This document shows, piece after piece, positions 42,105 through 51,223 of a stretch of DNA of 64,000 bases; the first letter of the stretch is position 1, and each line of letters opens with the position of its first letter. A model generated the notes under the pieces. It made no database searches. It saw nothing but the letters and a program-made list of their open reading frames with translations, and was not told where the DNA came from. Origin of the DNA: Paenibacillus sedimenti (lineage in GTDB: Bacteria; Bacillota; Bacilli; Paenibacillales; NBRC-103111); contig NZ_JACVVD010000010.1 of assembly GCF_014534655.1 (NCBI RefSeq), positions 1 to 64,000 on the forward strand, given 5' to 3'. The translations under genes were made by a program, and so were the position numbers.

Positions 42105-44039
42105 TTAGTTATTGGCAGGAACAGTTACCGTAAATGCCCTGTAACCCGCTGGCATAGTGCCATACGTGACTTTAAATGTAAGTGTTACAGAGACGTTCGT
42201 ATTTCCTAGCATGATTTCGCCATCATGTTTTATTTTAAGAATATCAGAGCTATTTTCAATACTTACGGAGTAGCCAGCCGGAACCAGAGGCATCGGAAAT
42301 TTATTTGCTCCTTTGGACGGATTTTTCACATCGAGAAAGTTAGCGACGTGCTGGGCTGTCAATTCCAAATCATGACTTGTCAGAATAGGATAGGCGTTCA
42401 CATAATTGGGGGCAATAAAATCTTTACGTTGTTCATAATACTCCCCTCTGTTTACAGTAATCGTGTATGCAGAACCAGCATTCAAGTTGTCGAAAAAGTA
42501 AAATCCATTATTGTCAGTCAGCACTGATCCCACTACAATTCCATTTAACTCCAAGTTCACAAACGCAAGGGGGCGCGGCTGCTTGTTCTCGTCTCTAACG
42601 ATACCCACTACCTGGTGATAAGGGAGTGGAATCTTTGTAACGTTTGTCCATTGCAATCTGGCAGTAACTGGAATCTGAGCCTGTATGAATTTCTCCGAGT
42701 TACTAAAGATGGTCACATCTCGTTCTGGAGCAGCCATTGTTTTGCCCGGAGCCGCAATAGAATCATATAAATAGATCTGACTGACAGAGCTATCCCGCAG
42801 CGCCGCATTCAATCTTTCTATATCGTCATTATTAATTGAATCCGTTCCCCCAACAAAAGCAATCTGATCCTCCGAGTCATCAGGTTTCTTCGATTTTAAT
42901 AATGAATAAGTGCTCAGCGATCTTTCCACCAACCCCTCATAACCGCCAAGATTAACGTAAAACGACTTTGCCATCGTGCCAAAGGCATACTTCATTTCCA
43001 GATCGGTCGTTATCGGTGCGGAGGTCACAGTTCTGAATTCTTTTCCTACAATAGACGTATTATCCGAAGCGCTCAAGCCATCCCAACTGGCATCCATATA
43101 CCCTTCTTTTTGCAGGTGCCAGGAGAAATGCATATTCGGAATAACGGAATTAAACTCGAATCGGCCGTCTTCATCGGAGGTGGCCGTTTGAATAATATCG
43201 ATCCCCTGTTTCATGGTTATTGTTGCGTTGGCCAGTCCAATGCCATGTGAGTCTGCAGCTTTTCCGGAAACCGTAATGAAATTATACCCAACGTTCGTTA
43301 AGTCGATGCCGGGGTTCAATCCCTCTTGAACCTCAATCGATCCTACGATCGCATAACTCAATGGAGTCACTAGAAGCATCCGCATTCCAATCGGGACATT
43401 GTACAGCACGTATTTTCCGTCACTGTCCGTAATGGCCTTCGGGTAATCGATTCCCGGTTCCCCGCCCAAAACGCTCACTTCCACTTGACCCAGAGGCACA
43501 TTCTCACTGGCATACACGGTACCCGTCACCGTACCGGTAGGCAGATCCAGCTGCAGATTATGCGTTGAAGTATCGCCGACCTTTGCTGTTACGGTGAAAG
43601 GCTGCGTTGCGGCTTGACGGCCGTATTTCTCCGCAGTCAGTATGTTCCCGCTGCCGGGAAGCACATCGTCGATATTAAACCATCCAAAGTCATCACTTTC
43701 ATCAAGTGATTCTCCATTTAACCGGACTGCAGCTCCTTGAACAGGAACATGAAGCTGGTCATATACCATTCCCGTGACAACTGCACTCTGTATCGGAGAC
43801 TCTACGACTTCCGGCGAGATCAGACTTAATAATTCCTTTGTATCCTGTACGTTAACCGACCCATCACCGTTAATATCCTGATCATGGTTAGACTGCATAT
43901 ATCTCACGATCTCGTCCAACCTGATTTTCCCATCTCCATTACTGTCGAAAGAGATCGCGGCATTCGCCATCGAAGCTCCCTGACCAAGCAGCATAGCTAT
44001 CAAAACTAAACTAACCATCCACTTCCTCAAAACATTCAC
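42105..44039 (-). CDS. Secreted multi-domain protein with dockerin-like EF-hands and Cna-B/CarboxypepD repeats
   Basis: 644 residues. Signal peptide (about 1-27, ending ANA). Two calcium EF-hand-like loops, FDSNGDGKIRLDEIVRYM and DINGDGSVNVQDTKELLSLI, form an N-terminal dockerin-type pair (about 31-75). Then come four carboxypeptidase-regulatory-like beta domains, each with a G-x-V-x-D ... TD-x-D/N-G-x-Y/F core (about 85, 165, 255, 495). A middle part has FVGGTDSINNDDIERLNAAL. No cell-wall anchor seen. The GTG at 44039 gives a proper signal peptide; the ATG at 44018 is an alternative. Adhesive or scaffold role is inferred. Confidence 0.8.
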   Translation of the reverse strand: MNVLRKWMVSLVLIAMLLGQGASMANAAISFDSNGDGKIRLDEIVRYMQSNHDQDINGDGSVNVQDTKELLSLISPEVVESPIQSAVVTGMVYDQLHVPVQGAAVRLNGESLDESDDFGWFNIDDVLPGSGNILTAEKYGRQAATQPFTVTAKVGDTSTHNLQLDLPTGTVTGTVYASENVPLGQVEVSVLGGEPGIDYPKAITDSDGKYVLYNVPIGMRMLLVTPLSYAIVGSIEVQEGLNPGIDLTNVGYNFITVSGKAADSHGIGLANATITMKQGIDIIQTATSDEDGRFEFNSVIPNMHFSWHLQKEGYMDASWDGLSASDNTSIVGKEFRTVTSAPITTDLEMKYAFGTMAKSFYVNLGGYEGLVERSLSTYSLLKSKKPDDSEDQIAFVGGTDSINNDDIERLNAALRDSSVSQIYLYDSIAAPGKTMAAPERDVTIFSNSEKFIQAQIPVTARLQWTNVTKIPLPYHQVVGIVRDENKQPRPLAFVNLELNGIVVGSVLTDNNGFYFFDNLNAGSAYTITVNRGEYYEQRKDFIAPNYVNAYPILTSHDLELTAQHVANFLDVKNPSKGANKFPMPLVPAGYSVSIENSSDILKIKHDGEIMLGNTNVSVTLTFKVTYGTMPAGYRAFTVTVPANN

Positions 44040-44099
44040 ATCCTAAATAAAATATGTCCCCCTAAAGTGACCATTAACCATCGAAGCTTATACCGTCCG

Positions 44100-44425
44100 C
44101 ATTGAGCTTGCTCATTCAACGTCTAAACTCAACATTCAAAGCGGTCATGCATCCAAATGACGCAGAAATCGAGCATATCACCTCTAAAGTCCGAAAAAAC
44201 ACAATTGCATATAAGATACATCTACCAAAACAGTTTAGAGTCCGATTTTACAAAATTGCAGCTTGGTTTGTGCAAGAGGACGTTCGATGAGCGCATTATA
44301 AGCTGGCAAAATCGAACTCCAGCCGCTAACTCCATTCACTACGTTCTTGCAATTGGGCGAAATCGGACTGCGATAAGCGCAATCGGTAACCTGAAATACT
44401 CGGTGCGAAGTGTTGTGCCACCGTA
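44100..44425. repeat. Intergenic stretch resembling a dispersed Paenibacillus repeat
   Basis: No RBS-supported gene lies here. A plus-strand reading contains CKRTFDERIISWQNR and VLAIGRNRTAISAIGNLKYS; similar phrases recur, from memory, in many short spurious hypotheticals of Paenibacillus genomes. That suggests a dispersed non-coding repeat. Only one copy is present in this window, so the repeat nature is not shown here. Confidence 0.35.
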
Positions 44426-44463
44426 GAAAAAAATAAGACCAGGCATCTAATCCTAGTCTTATT
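44426..44463 (-). terminator. Intrinsic terminator of the chemoreceptor gene
   Basis: Minus strand: AATAAGACTAGG, loop ATTAGATG, CCTGGTCTTATT then T5. It lies 39 bp past the stop. Confidence 0.9.
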
Positions 44464-44501
44464 CGTCGCAGTGCTATAAAAATCCTGTCTAGGTTTGCCA
44501 T

Positions 44502-46232
44502 TTAAACACGAAATCTGCCGATCAGCTTCTGCAAATCTTCAGCCATGCTGTTCAGTACAGTCGCCGAGGATACGATTTCCTCCATGCTGGCATACTGGCC
44601 TTCGACGTTGGAAGAGACGACTCTTGCGCCTGCTGCGGTCTGGCCGGCGACTTCATCGATAGACCGAATGACCTCCACGGCTGCGCGGGTTTTCTCCGAA
44701 ATGTCGGCGGATCGTCCGGTGACCTCCTCGATCTGGCTAGCGAGCTCGTCCATCGCGCTTTGTATGCGTTGGAAGGTATCTCTGGCTTCGCCTACAACCT
44801 CAAGCCCTGTCGCCACCTCACGACTTCCTGCTTCAGTAGAGCTGACGACCTCCGATGTTTCGGCCTGGATGCTCTCGACAAGCTCAGCGACTTCTTCGGC
44901 AGCCGCCCCGGTTTGCATCGATAGCTTGCGAATTTCGTCGGCAACGACTGCGAAACCTTTGCCTGCAGCGCCAGCGCGGGCCGCTTCAATGGAGGCATTC
45001 AGCGCAAGCATATTCGTTTGTCTTGCGATATTCGCAATCATTCCGTTCGCGTTAACGATTTGCTCGGAGCGCTGCCCGAGTCTTTGCACGGAAGCAGCGA
45101 GCTCCTTCATCTTTTGATGAATGGAGTTCATCTGGGCAATAGCCGTATCCACTGCCTCATTACCAGCCCCCGCTTCCTGCTGCGCATGGGTTGATTTCAC
45201 ATTAGCAGCCTGTGTCACACTGGCGATCTGATCAACGGCCGAAGACATTTCCTCCATGATCGCAACGCCCATGTGTACGCTGCGCACTTGCGCATCAGTA
45301 CCGGAGGAAATCTCCTGCACGATATTGGTGATCTGTTCCGAGGACTCGCTCACTTGGCCGGAGCCAATGCTCAGCGCCTCCGACGCGGCCGCCACCTGTT
45401 TGGCGCTACTGCCAACCTGGCTGATCAGGCTGTGCAGATTTGCTTTCATTTGATTGAAAGCTATAGCCAAATCTCTTAATTCATCGCGGTTCTTCACTTG
45501 AATATCACTTACAGTCAAATCGCTTGCGGCAATTCGCTCCGCTACCCGTACCATGGAACGCATCGGAGTCACAATCATGCGTGACAGCAGAAGACCGATT
45601 GCGAGGGCAAATACGAACGCAGTCACGCTTACCCAAATTAAAGTGCGGATCGTCGAGGTTACCGCTGAATGATTCCTGGCGGAAGCTTCTTCTTGCACGG
45701 CCTTCTCCAGCTCTTCAATCTTGTCCACTGCCTGCGTCAACGTTTCCGTAGTCGGAATCGCCCACTGCATAGCTTCTGCTTTCGCCAGCGAGGCGTTGCC
45801 TTTATCGGCATATTCGGTTACCTTTTTGACCAGTCTGGCAAAAGTCTGGTTCGAGTCCATCATGGACTGAATAGCGCTCTGCTCGTCCTCATTTTTGGCA
45901 AGTTCACCCATCTCTTTAATGATCGATGACAAGGTCGCGTTCATGTCGGTCAACCGTTTTTCCTTATCCTTAGACGGATCTAGCACATAGCCGAAAAGCA
46001 AGCTATTTTGCATCTGCGTTTTCTCTTTAATTTCGGAAACATTCTTGAGAATCGCAACGTTATCGCTTAGCAGTTTAGAATAAGAGCTGTCCACTTTGTT
46101 CAAATATGTATACGATAATCCGCTCGTCACCCCGACGAGTAAAGATACAATCACAAAAGTCCCGACAATTTTACTTCTCAAAGAGACCTTAAAAACTCGT
46201 TTCTTTTGGGCTTTCAGTATGCTGCTTTCCAA
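44502..46232 (-). CDS. Methyl-accepting chemotaxis protein
   Basis: 576 residues. TM1 near 20-42, an extracytoplasmic four-helix-bundle sensor (about 43-195), TM2 near 197-217, HAMP (about 218-270) and a long signalling coiled coil with the CheA/CheW hairpin [20 protein letters not shown], then [19 protein letters not shown]. Methylation-type Gln/Glu patches flank it. Start is TTG at 46232 with AAGGGGGA upstream. It lies directly downstream of mglBAC on the same strand, so it may take signals from the galactose-binding protein (inference). Confidence 0.93.
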   Translation of the reverse strand: MESSILKAQKKRVFKVSLRSKIVGTFVIVSLLVGVTSGLSYTYLNKVDSSYSKLLSDNVAILKNVSEIKEKTQMQNSLLFGYVLDPSKDKEKRLTDMNATLSSIIKEMGELAKNEDEQSAIQSMMDSNQTFARLVKKVTEYADKGNASLAKAEAMQWAIPTTETLTQAVDKIEELEKAVQEEASARNHSAVTSTIRTLIWVSVTAFVFALAIGLLLSRMIVTPMRSMVRVAERIAASDLTVSDIQVKNRDELRDLAIAFNQMKANLHSLISQVGSSAKQVAAASEALSIGSGQVSESSEQITNIVQEISSGTDAQVRSVHMGVAIMEEMSSAVDQIASVTQAANVKSTHAQQEAGAGNEAVDTAIAQMNSIHQKMKELAASVQRLGQRSEQIVNANGMIANIARQTNMLALNASIEAARAGAAGKGFAVVADEIRKLSMQTGAAAEEVAELVESIQAETSEVVSSTEAGSREVATGLEVVGEARDTFQRIQSAMDELASQIEEVTGRSADISEKTRAAVEVIRSIDEVAGQTAAGARVVSSNVEGQYASMEEIVSSATVLNSMAEDLQKLIGRFRV

Positions 46233-46257
46233 ATGCCGTTCCCCCTTAGGCTCTGAA

Positions 46258-46272
46258 AGTAATCGCTTTCAT
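46258..46272 (-). promoter_or_regulatory. cre-like catabolite-repression site before the chemoreceptor gene
   Basis: The minus strand reads ATGAAAGCGATTACT, which fits the cre consensus WTGNAANCGNWNNCW at every fixed position. A perfect -10 TATAAT (revcomp of 46281-46286) lies nine bases upstream, so CcpA bound here would block early elongation. Confidence 0.65.
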
Positions 46273-46287
46273 CAAGATATATTATAA

Positions 46288-46314
46288 CGGGCTGTCGCAT
46301 ATTTCGACAGCCCG
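46288..46314 (-). terminator. Strong hairpin after mglC
   Basis: CGGGCTGTCG, loop CATATTT (plus-strand reading), CGACAGCCCG: a perfect 10-bp stem 45 bp after mglC. On the minus strand the trailing tract is TTATAATAT, which doubles as the -10 of the next gene, so termination may be partial. Confidence 0.6.
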
Positions 46315-46359
46315 ATTTACCTTTTTCATATAGCCAATTTCTGACAATGAATCTGGTGT

Positions 46360-47391
46360 TTATTTGGAATTCATGTATTTACGCATATCGAACGCTACAG
46401 CCGCTACGATAATTAATCCTTTAATGATCAATTGCCAGTAAGGGCTAATACCGATAAATGTCAAACCATAGTTGATTACGCTGAAAATCAATACTCCTGC
46501 AAGAACGCCAGGCACCGTACCGATACCGCCTGAAGTGGATACGCCGCCGACGACGCAAGCCGCAATCGCATCAAGCTCGTACATGTTACCGTAGTTATTC
46601 GTTGCTCCGCCTGTTCTCGCTGCTTCCAGCACCCCAGCCAAACCGTATAAAGCGCCTGCGATCGCATAGATGTAGATCAGATACTTGTTCACGTTAATAC
46701 CCGAAACGGTAGCTGCGTGGATGTTGCCGCCGATCGCGTACATGTACTTGCCCAACTTCGTTTTGTTAAACACGACCCAAACGATTAACGAGACAACAAT
46801 CGCAATGATGACAATATATGGAATGGAGTATGTTGCGTCTTTTCCGATAAAGCCTGTACCCAGATTACTGAAGTCTGCTCTCAAACCACCGATTGGCTGC
46901 GACTGGTTCGGCTTCATGTCAAAGTAAAGGGAGTTGGCACCGTACACGGCTACCATCGTACCCAACGTTGCGATAAATGGCGGTACTTTAAATTTGGCGA
47001 CAATAACGCCATTAATCCAACCGATCAAAAGACCCGCTGCAATTGCGATCAAAATCGGAACAATCAAAGGCAGCTGCGGTAAATCCGGGAAAAATTTTCT
47101 GCCATATTCTTCTGTTTGCAGCATCGATGCGGAAATGACAGCCGACAAGCCGACGATACGACCGGTCGAAAGATCCGTTCCCCCCGTAATCAGGATGAAC
47201 GCAGCACCCAATGCGATAATGACGCGTGTGGATGATTGAAGCAAAATATCACGTAAAATGTTCACCGATAAAAATCGCGGATCATAAATCGCGATACCGA
47301 TGACCAATACGACGAGCACGATGTAAATCGCATATTTGGTCACAAACCCGCTAAAATCTCTGGTTTTCAATGTTTCTGTCTTGGTACTCAT
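46360..47391 (-). CDS. mglC: Galactose/methyl-galactoside ABC transporter permease
   Basis: 343 residues, about ten helices, RbsC/MglC family. RDFSGFVTKYAIYIVLV, LITGGTDLSTGRIVGLSAV, NGVIVAKFKVPPFIATLGTM and VVGGVSTSGGIGTVPGVLAG are family landmarks; the very strong MglC resemblance includes VPPFIATLGTMV. Third gene of mglB-mglA-mglC, 20 bp after mglA. Confidence 0.93.
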   Translation of the reverse strand: MSTKTETLKTRDFSGFVTKYAIYIVLVVLVIGIAIYDPRFLSVNILRDILLQSSTRVIIALGAAFILITGGTDLSTGRIVGLSAVISASMLQTEEYGRKFFPDLPQLPLIVPILIAIAAGLLIGWINGVIVAKFKVPPFIATLGTMVAVYGANSLYFDMKPNQSQPIGGLRADFSNLGTGFIGKDATYSIPYIVIIAIVVSLIVWVVFNKTKLGKYMYAIGGNIHAATVSGINVNKYLIYIYAIAGALYGLAGVLEAARTGGATNNYGNMYELDAIAACVVGGVSTSGGIGTVPGVLAGVLIFSVINYGLTFIGISPYWQLIIKGLIIVAAVAFDMRKYMNSK

Positions 47392-47411
47392 GGTTTCTTT
47401 GCCCCCTCCAT

Positions 47412-48929
47412 TTATGCCATATGCTGTGCAGCAAGGCGCATGATCTCTTCTTCTGTTGCTTTCTTTCCGTCTACAATACCCGTAAGGCGTCCTTCACACA
47501 TGACCATGATTCGGTCTGACATCCCAAGCAATTCGGGCATTTCAGAAGAGATCATGATAATACTTTTGCCTTGCTTCGCAAGGTCGGCGATGATCGAGTA
47601 AATCTCAAACTTCGCACCTACGTCAATTCCCCGTGTCGGCTCGTCAAGCAGGAGCACATCCGGTTCCGTGAGCAGCCATCTGGCGAGGAGCACTTTTTGC
47701 TGATTACCGCCCGAAAGATTTTTGATCAAAGCGTACATGTTCGGCGTTTTCACGCGAAGCATTTCGATGCTTTTCTTCACTTCTTCGCGGCGCTTCGCCT
47801 CATTAATAATGCCTAATGGATTCATATAACGACCCAGATTGGCAATAACGGTATTCTCAAGTACGGACAATACCGGGAAAATACCTGTAACACGGCGTTC
47901 CTCAGTAAGCAGGGCAATTTTATGCTTAATCGCATCAATCGGCGATTTCAGCTTCATTTCCTTGCCATGCATGGAGATCGTACCGGAAGCAATGCCGCGG
48001 AGTCCGAACAAAGCTTCAATCAGCTCGGTACGCTGTGCGCCGACAAGACCGCCGACGCCAAGAATTTCCCCTTTGCGAAGCTCGAAGGATACATTCTTGA
48101 ATGATTTCGGGATAACGGAAGTGAGTCCCTCTACTTTGAGCAGCGTGCCGTTCGGTACGTTGCTTCGCTCAGGGAAACGCTCCTTCAGATCGCGTCCAAC
48201 CATCTTGGAGATGATCATATCCGTCGTTAGCTCGGAGGATGACCAAGTGCCAATCTTCGTACCGTCACGCATGATCGTTACTTCATCCGAAATTTCCAAA
48301 ATTTCTTCCATTTTATGTGAAATATAGATGATCGAAACGCCGCGGCTCTTCAGATCGCGAATGATTCGGAACAATTGTTCAACTTCATTGCCGGTCAGCG
48401 ACGAAGTCGGCTCATCCATAACAATGACTTTCGAATTAAATGAAACTGCCTTGGCAATTTCGATGGATTGCACTTTCGAAACGGATAACGTTCCAACCAG
48501 TGTATCCGGCTTAATGTCCATTTGAAGCTGTTTAAACAAGCTCTCTGTATCTCTACGCATCTTTTTGTGGTCCACTAATTTCAAAGGTCCGATTCCTTTT
48601 AGCGGAAATCTGCCAAGCCAAATGTTCTCCATCACGTTACGGTACGGAACCGGGTGCAGCTCTTGATGAATCATCGAAATTCCATTCTCCAGCGCGTCTT
48701 TGGAATTCGTAATGGAAGCGACCTCGCCGTTCAGCTTGATCTCTCCGCCATCCGGCTTATAAATGCCGAACAAGCATTTCATCAATGTCGATTTTCCTGC
48801 GCCGTTCTCCCCCATCAGCGCATGAACGCTGCCAGGACGAACTTTGAGGGTGACGTTGTCCAGTGCTTTTACGCCAGGGAACTCTTTGGAGATTTGATTC
48901 ATTTCCAGCAAATATTCATGTACAGTCAT
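47412..48929 (-). CDS. mglA: Galactose/methyl-galactoside ABC transporter ATPase
   Basis: 505 residues with two ABC cassettes. First: GENGAGKSTL (Walker A) and VMDEPTSSL (Walker B) with LSVSKVQ replacing the LSGGQ signature. Second: degenerate Walker A (GGLVGAQRTELIEALFG) and the good signature LSGGNQQKVLLARWL with LLDEPTRGIDVG. That asymmetry is typical for sugar-family MglA/RbsA. ATG at 48929 follows GGGGGAG; upstream codons have no site. Confidence 0.95.
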   Translation of the reverse strand: MTVHEYLLEMNQISKEFPGVKALDNVTLKVRPGSVHALMGENGAGKSTLMKCLFGIYKPDGGEIKLNGEVASITNSKDALENGISMIHQELHPVPYRNVMENIWLGRFPLKGIGPLKLVDHKKMRRDTESLFKQLQMDIKPDTLVGTLSVSKVQSIEIAKAVSFNSKVIVMDEPTSSLTGNEVEQLFRIIRDLKSRGVSIIYISHKMEEILEISDEVTIMRDGTKIGTWSSSELTTDMIISKMVGRDLKERFPERSNVPNGTLLKVEGLTSVIPKSFKNVSFELRKGEILGVGGLVGAQRTELIEALFGLRGIASGTISMHGKEMKLKSPIDAIKHKIALLTEERRVTGIFPVLSVLENTVIANLGRYMNPLGIINEAKRREEVKKSIEMLRVKTPNMYALIKNLSGGNQQKVLLARWLLTEPDVLLLDEPTRGIDVGAKFEIYSIIADLAKQGKSIIMISSEMPELLGMSDRIMVMCEGRLTGIVDGKKATEEEIMRLAAQHMA

Positions 48930-48966
48930 GGTAACTCCCCCTGCCATCTCACATTCCCCTATAATA

Positions 48967-49020
48967 TTTAAGCAAGGGCGCAACGTAAGCATACATTGCC
49001 ACCCTTGCCGCTTGCTTAAA
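48967..49020 (-). promoter_or_regulatory. Inverted repeat between mglB and mglA
   Basis: TTTAAGCAAG (48967-48976) and CTTGCTTAAA (49011-49020) are perfect complements around a second internal pairing (GGGCG/CCTTGCC). The hairpin starts six bases after the mglB stop. Such structures keep binding-protein mRNA in excess over the ATPase and permease. Confidence 0.65.
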
Positions 49021-49026
49021 TCCGAA

Positions 49027-50097
49027 TTATTTCGCTTCGTTCATGTTTTCTTTTGTAATCTTTTTGTAGGAAATCCACACATATTTACCGTCAGTTACAT
49101 CGTAACCAGTAGTTTCTTTGTTAGGTGTTTTGCCGTTAGCCAGTGCTGCAGCTACGCTAGTTGTTGCTGCGCCTTGGTTTTTCGCATCGTTTAGTACTGT
49201 TCCGAGCAATGTGCCGTCGCTCAGGGCTTGAAGTGCAGGAGCAGTTGCGTCAACGCCTACAACCGGCATGTATTTGTTGTCTTTGAAGTAGCCTTTCGCT
49301 TTCAAAGCTTCGATAGCGCCTAGAGCCATATCGTCGTTGTTCGCAAGAACCGCTTCGATTTTGTTTTCGCTGGAAGCCAGGAATGCAGCCATTTTCTCTT
49401 GACCTTTAACGCGATCCCACATTGCTGTATCTTCAGCAACTTTTTCTACGCCCAGACCAGCGTCAGTAATCGCTTGGATGGAGAACTTCGTGCGAAGCTC
49501 GGCATCTTGGTGACCTGGCTCGCCTTTAAGCATAACGTATTGGATTTTACCGTCTTTGTTTTTGTCAGCCTCAGGATGAGCTTTGAAGTAGTCAACCAGC
49601 AATTGGCCTTCCATTGTACCGGATTGCTCTGCTTTTGCACCTACGTAGTAAACTTTATCCCATTTCTTCATGTCCGCTTCCAAAGGCTCGCGGTTCAAGA
49701 ATACAACCGGGATGTTTGCCGCTTTAGCTTTATCGATGATAACGCCGGCTGCCGTACGGTCAACTGCGTTGATCGCAAGCGCATTTACTTTTTTCGTGAT
49801 GAAAAGGTCGACTTTATCGTTCTGTGTCGGTTGGGAGTTTTGGCTGTCTACGATATCTACAGTCGCTTTATCTTTAGCAGCGTCAGCGATCGCAGCGCGA
49901 ACACCGGACATGAATGTATCGTCAAATTTATAAATCGCTACACCGATTGTCGGTTTTTTGCCTGTGTCAGCTTTAGGAGTTGCTGCCGCTCCGCCAGTTG
50001 CTGCCGGAGCTGGTGTTGCTTCTTTATTAGCTGTGCCGCAACCGACTACGGATGCGACCAATGCGCCTGCTACGGCAATCGTAAGAAGTTTTTTCAA
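49027..50097 (-). CDS. mglB: Galactose-binding lipoprotein of the mgl transporter
   Basis: 356 residues, periplasmic-binding-protein type I fold. Lipobox SVVGC (Cys20), an Ala/Pro/Thr linker, then PTIGVAIYKFDDTFMSGVR. DKVYYVGAKAEQSG and AVLANNDDMALGAIEALKAKGY are sugar-binding motifs of MglB. Captures galactose or glucose-type hexoses at the membrane. First gene of the operon; GGGAGG upstream and a likely -10 TATAGT about 50 bp before the start. Confidence 0.93.
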   Translation of the reverse strand: MKKLLTIAVAGALVASVVGCGTANKEATPAPAATGGAAATPKADTGKKPTIGVAIYKFDDTFMSGVRAAIADAAKDKATVDIVDSQNSQPTQNDKVDLFITKKVNALAINAVDRTAAGVIIDKAKAANIPVVFLNREPLEADMKKWDKVYYVGAKAEQSGTMEGQLLVDYFKAHPEADKNKDGKIQYVMLKGEPGHQDAELRTKFSIQAITDAGLGVEKVAEDTAMWDRVKGQEKMAAFLASSENKIEAVLANNDDMALGAIEALKAKGYFKDNKYMPVVGVDATAPALQALSDGTLLGTVLNDAKNQGAATTSVAAALANGKTPNKETTGYDVTDGKYVWISYKKITKENMNEAK

Positions 50098-50216
50098 GGT
50101 AAGATCCTCCCTTTAAAGTGCGTGTTTGTATTTACATGTCTTACTATAATGGATCAAAACACCAAAACAAATGCGAAATCCTCATGTGTTCTATCAAAAT
50201 TCTCATCACTTTACAT

Positions 50217-51200
50217 TCATTTTACAAAGGGAAACAATAGCTTCTGGTTATCCGACCAGAACATGTTGTCGAGGTCAATGGCCTTAATTCCCGTATCGAC
50301 GCGGGGCGGAATTTTATTGCCCTTAATCGCTTCCACCGCGTTCTTAACGCCCAGGTAGCCGATGCTGAACGGATTTTGAACGATCGTGGCCTGGATGACC
50401 CCTTCCTGTAAAAGCTCCAATTCCTCCCAGGTACTGTCAAAAGTAATAATTTTCACTTGCCCCTCAAGACCCAGCTTCTGAATCTCAGCAGCGACACTGA
50501 TGGACGATATTGCATTAAGAGCGATAATCCCGTCAAGCTGAGGATGCTGCTGAATAATTTGCCGCGTCAGCTGTCCCGCCAATTCCCGATTCGTAAGGCT
50601 GTACACTTTGTCCAGCACCTTAATATCCGGATATTTCGCTATTTCCTCCAGCAAACCGAGCTCTCTCTGCTCGGCGTTGCGCTCCCCCTGCTTAAAGCTT
50701 ACGATCGCAATGTTGCAGCTTGTCCCTGCCAGCTTAACCAGCTGCTTGCCGGCAAGCACTCCGGCCTCGTAATTGTTGGCGCCGATAAAGCTTTGCACCT
50801 TGCTTGTTTCCACCTCGGAATCAATCGTAATGACCGGAATGTTAAGACTCGCAGCTTGATCGACGACCGAAGTCAACCCTCTATAATCGTTGGCCGCGAG
50901 CACGATGGCATCGGGATCGATGTTAATCGATTGTTCCAAGAGGGCCACCTGCCCCTTGACATCGGCTTCATCTCCGGGGGCCCGGAAGTCCAAAGTGACA
51001 TCGAATTCCTTCGCAGCTACCTCCGCTCCCATTTTAACCGTCTTCCAATAGTCGCCATTTTGGCTTCTCAGCACGACTTCCAGATGCTTCTTCTGCTCCG
51101 TCGGCAACGGTTCGGCCTGCCTCGTGCAGGAGGACATGGAGGCAACGGCTGCCAGCATGGCGAACAGAAGCAGGCGTCCCTGTTTTATTGTTTTTTCCAT
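50217..51200 (-). CDS. Sugar-binding lipoprotein linked to a two-component system
   Basis: 327 residues, same type I binding fold as MglB. Lipobox ASMSSC (Cys25), LEVVLRSQNGDYWKTVKMGAE, DAIVLAANDYRGLTSVVDQA, ITIDSEV and FIGANNYEAGVLAG. There is no ABC gene of its own; instead it is 23 bp downstream of a YesM-like kinase. It most likely binds sugar and signals to the kinase, the three-component sensing known for several Firmicute sugar systems. Divergence from MglB argues against simple duplication. Confidence 0.85.
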   Translation of the reverse strand: MEKTIKQGRLLLFAMLAAVASMSSCTRQAEPLPTEQKKHLEVVLRSQNGDYWKTVKMGAEVAAKEFDVTLDFRAPGDEADVKGQVALLEQSINIDPDAIVLAANDYRGLTSVVDQAASLNIPVITIDSEVETSKVQSFIGANNYEAGVLAGKQLVKLAGTSCNIAIVSFKQGERNAEQRELGLLEEIAKYPDIKVLDKVYSLTNRELAGQLTRQIIQQHPQLDGIIALNAISSISVAAEIQKLGLEGQVKIITFDSTWEELELLQEGVIQATIVQNPFSIGYLGVKNAVEAIKGNKIPPRVDTGIKAIDLDNMFWSDNQKLLFPFVK

Positions 51201-51223
51201 GGTATCCTCTCCCTATTCATCCG

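Noticed and set aside
44235-44501. 88-codon frame after the chemoreceptor gene
   Set aside because: Contains the chemoreceptor terminator and lies in a probable non-coding repeat.
49399-50358. 319-codon open frame opposite mglB and into the next gene
   Set aside because: Antisense to clear binding-protein genes; the product is Cys/Phe/Arg-rich nonsense without motifs or an RBS.
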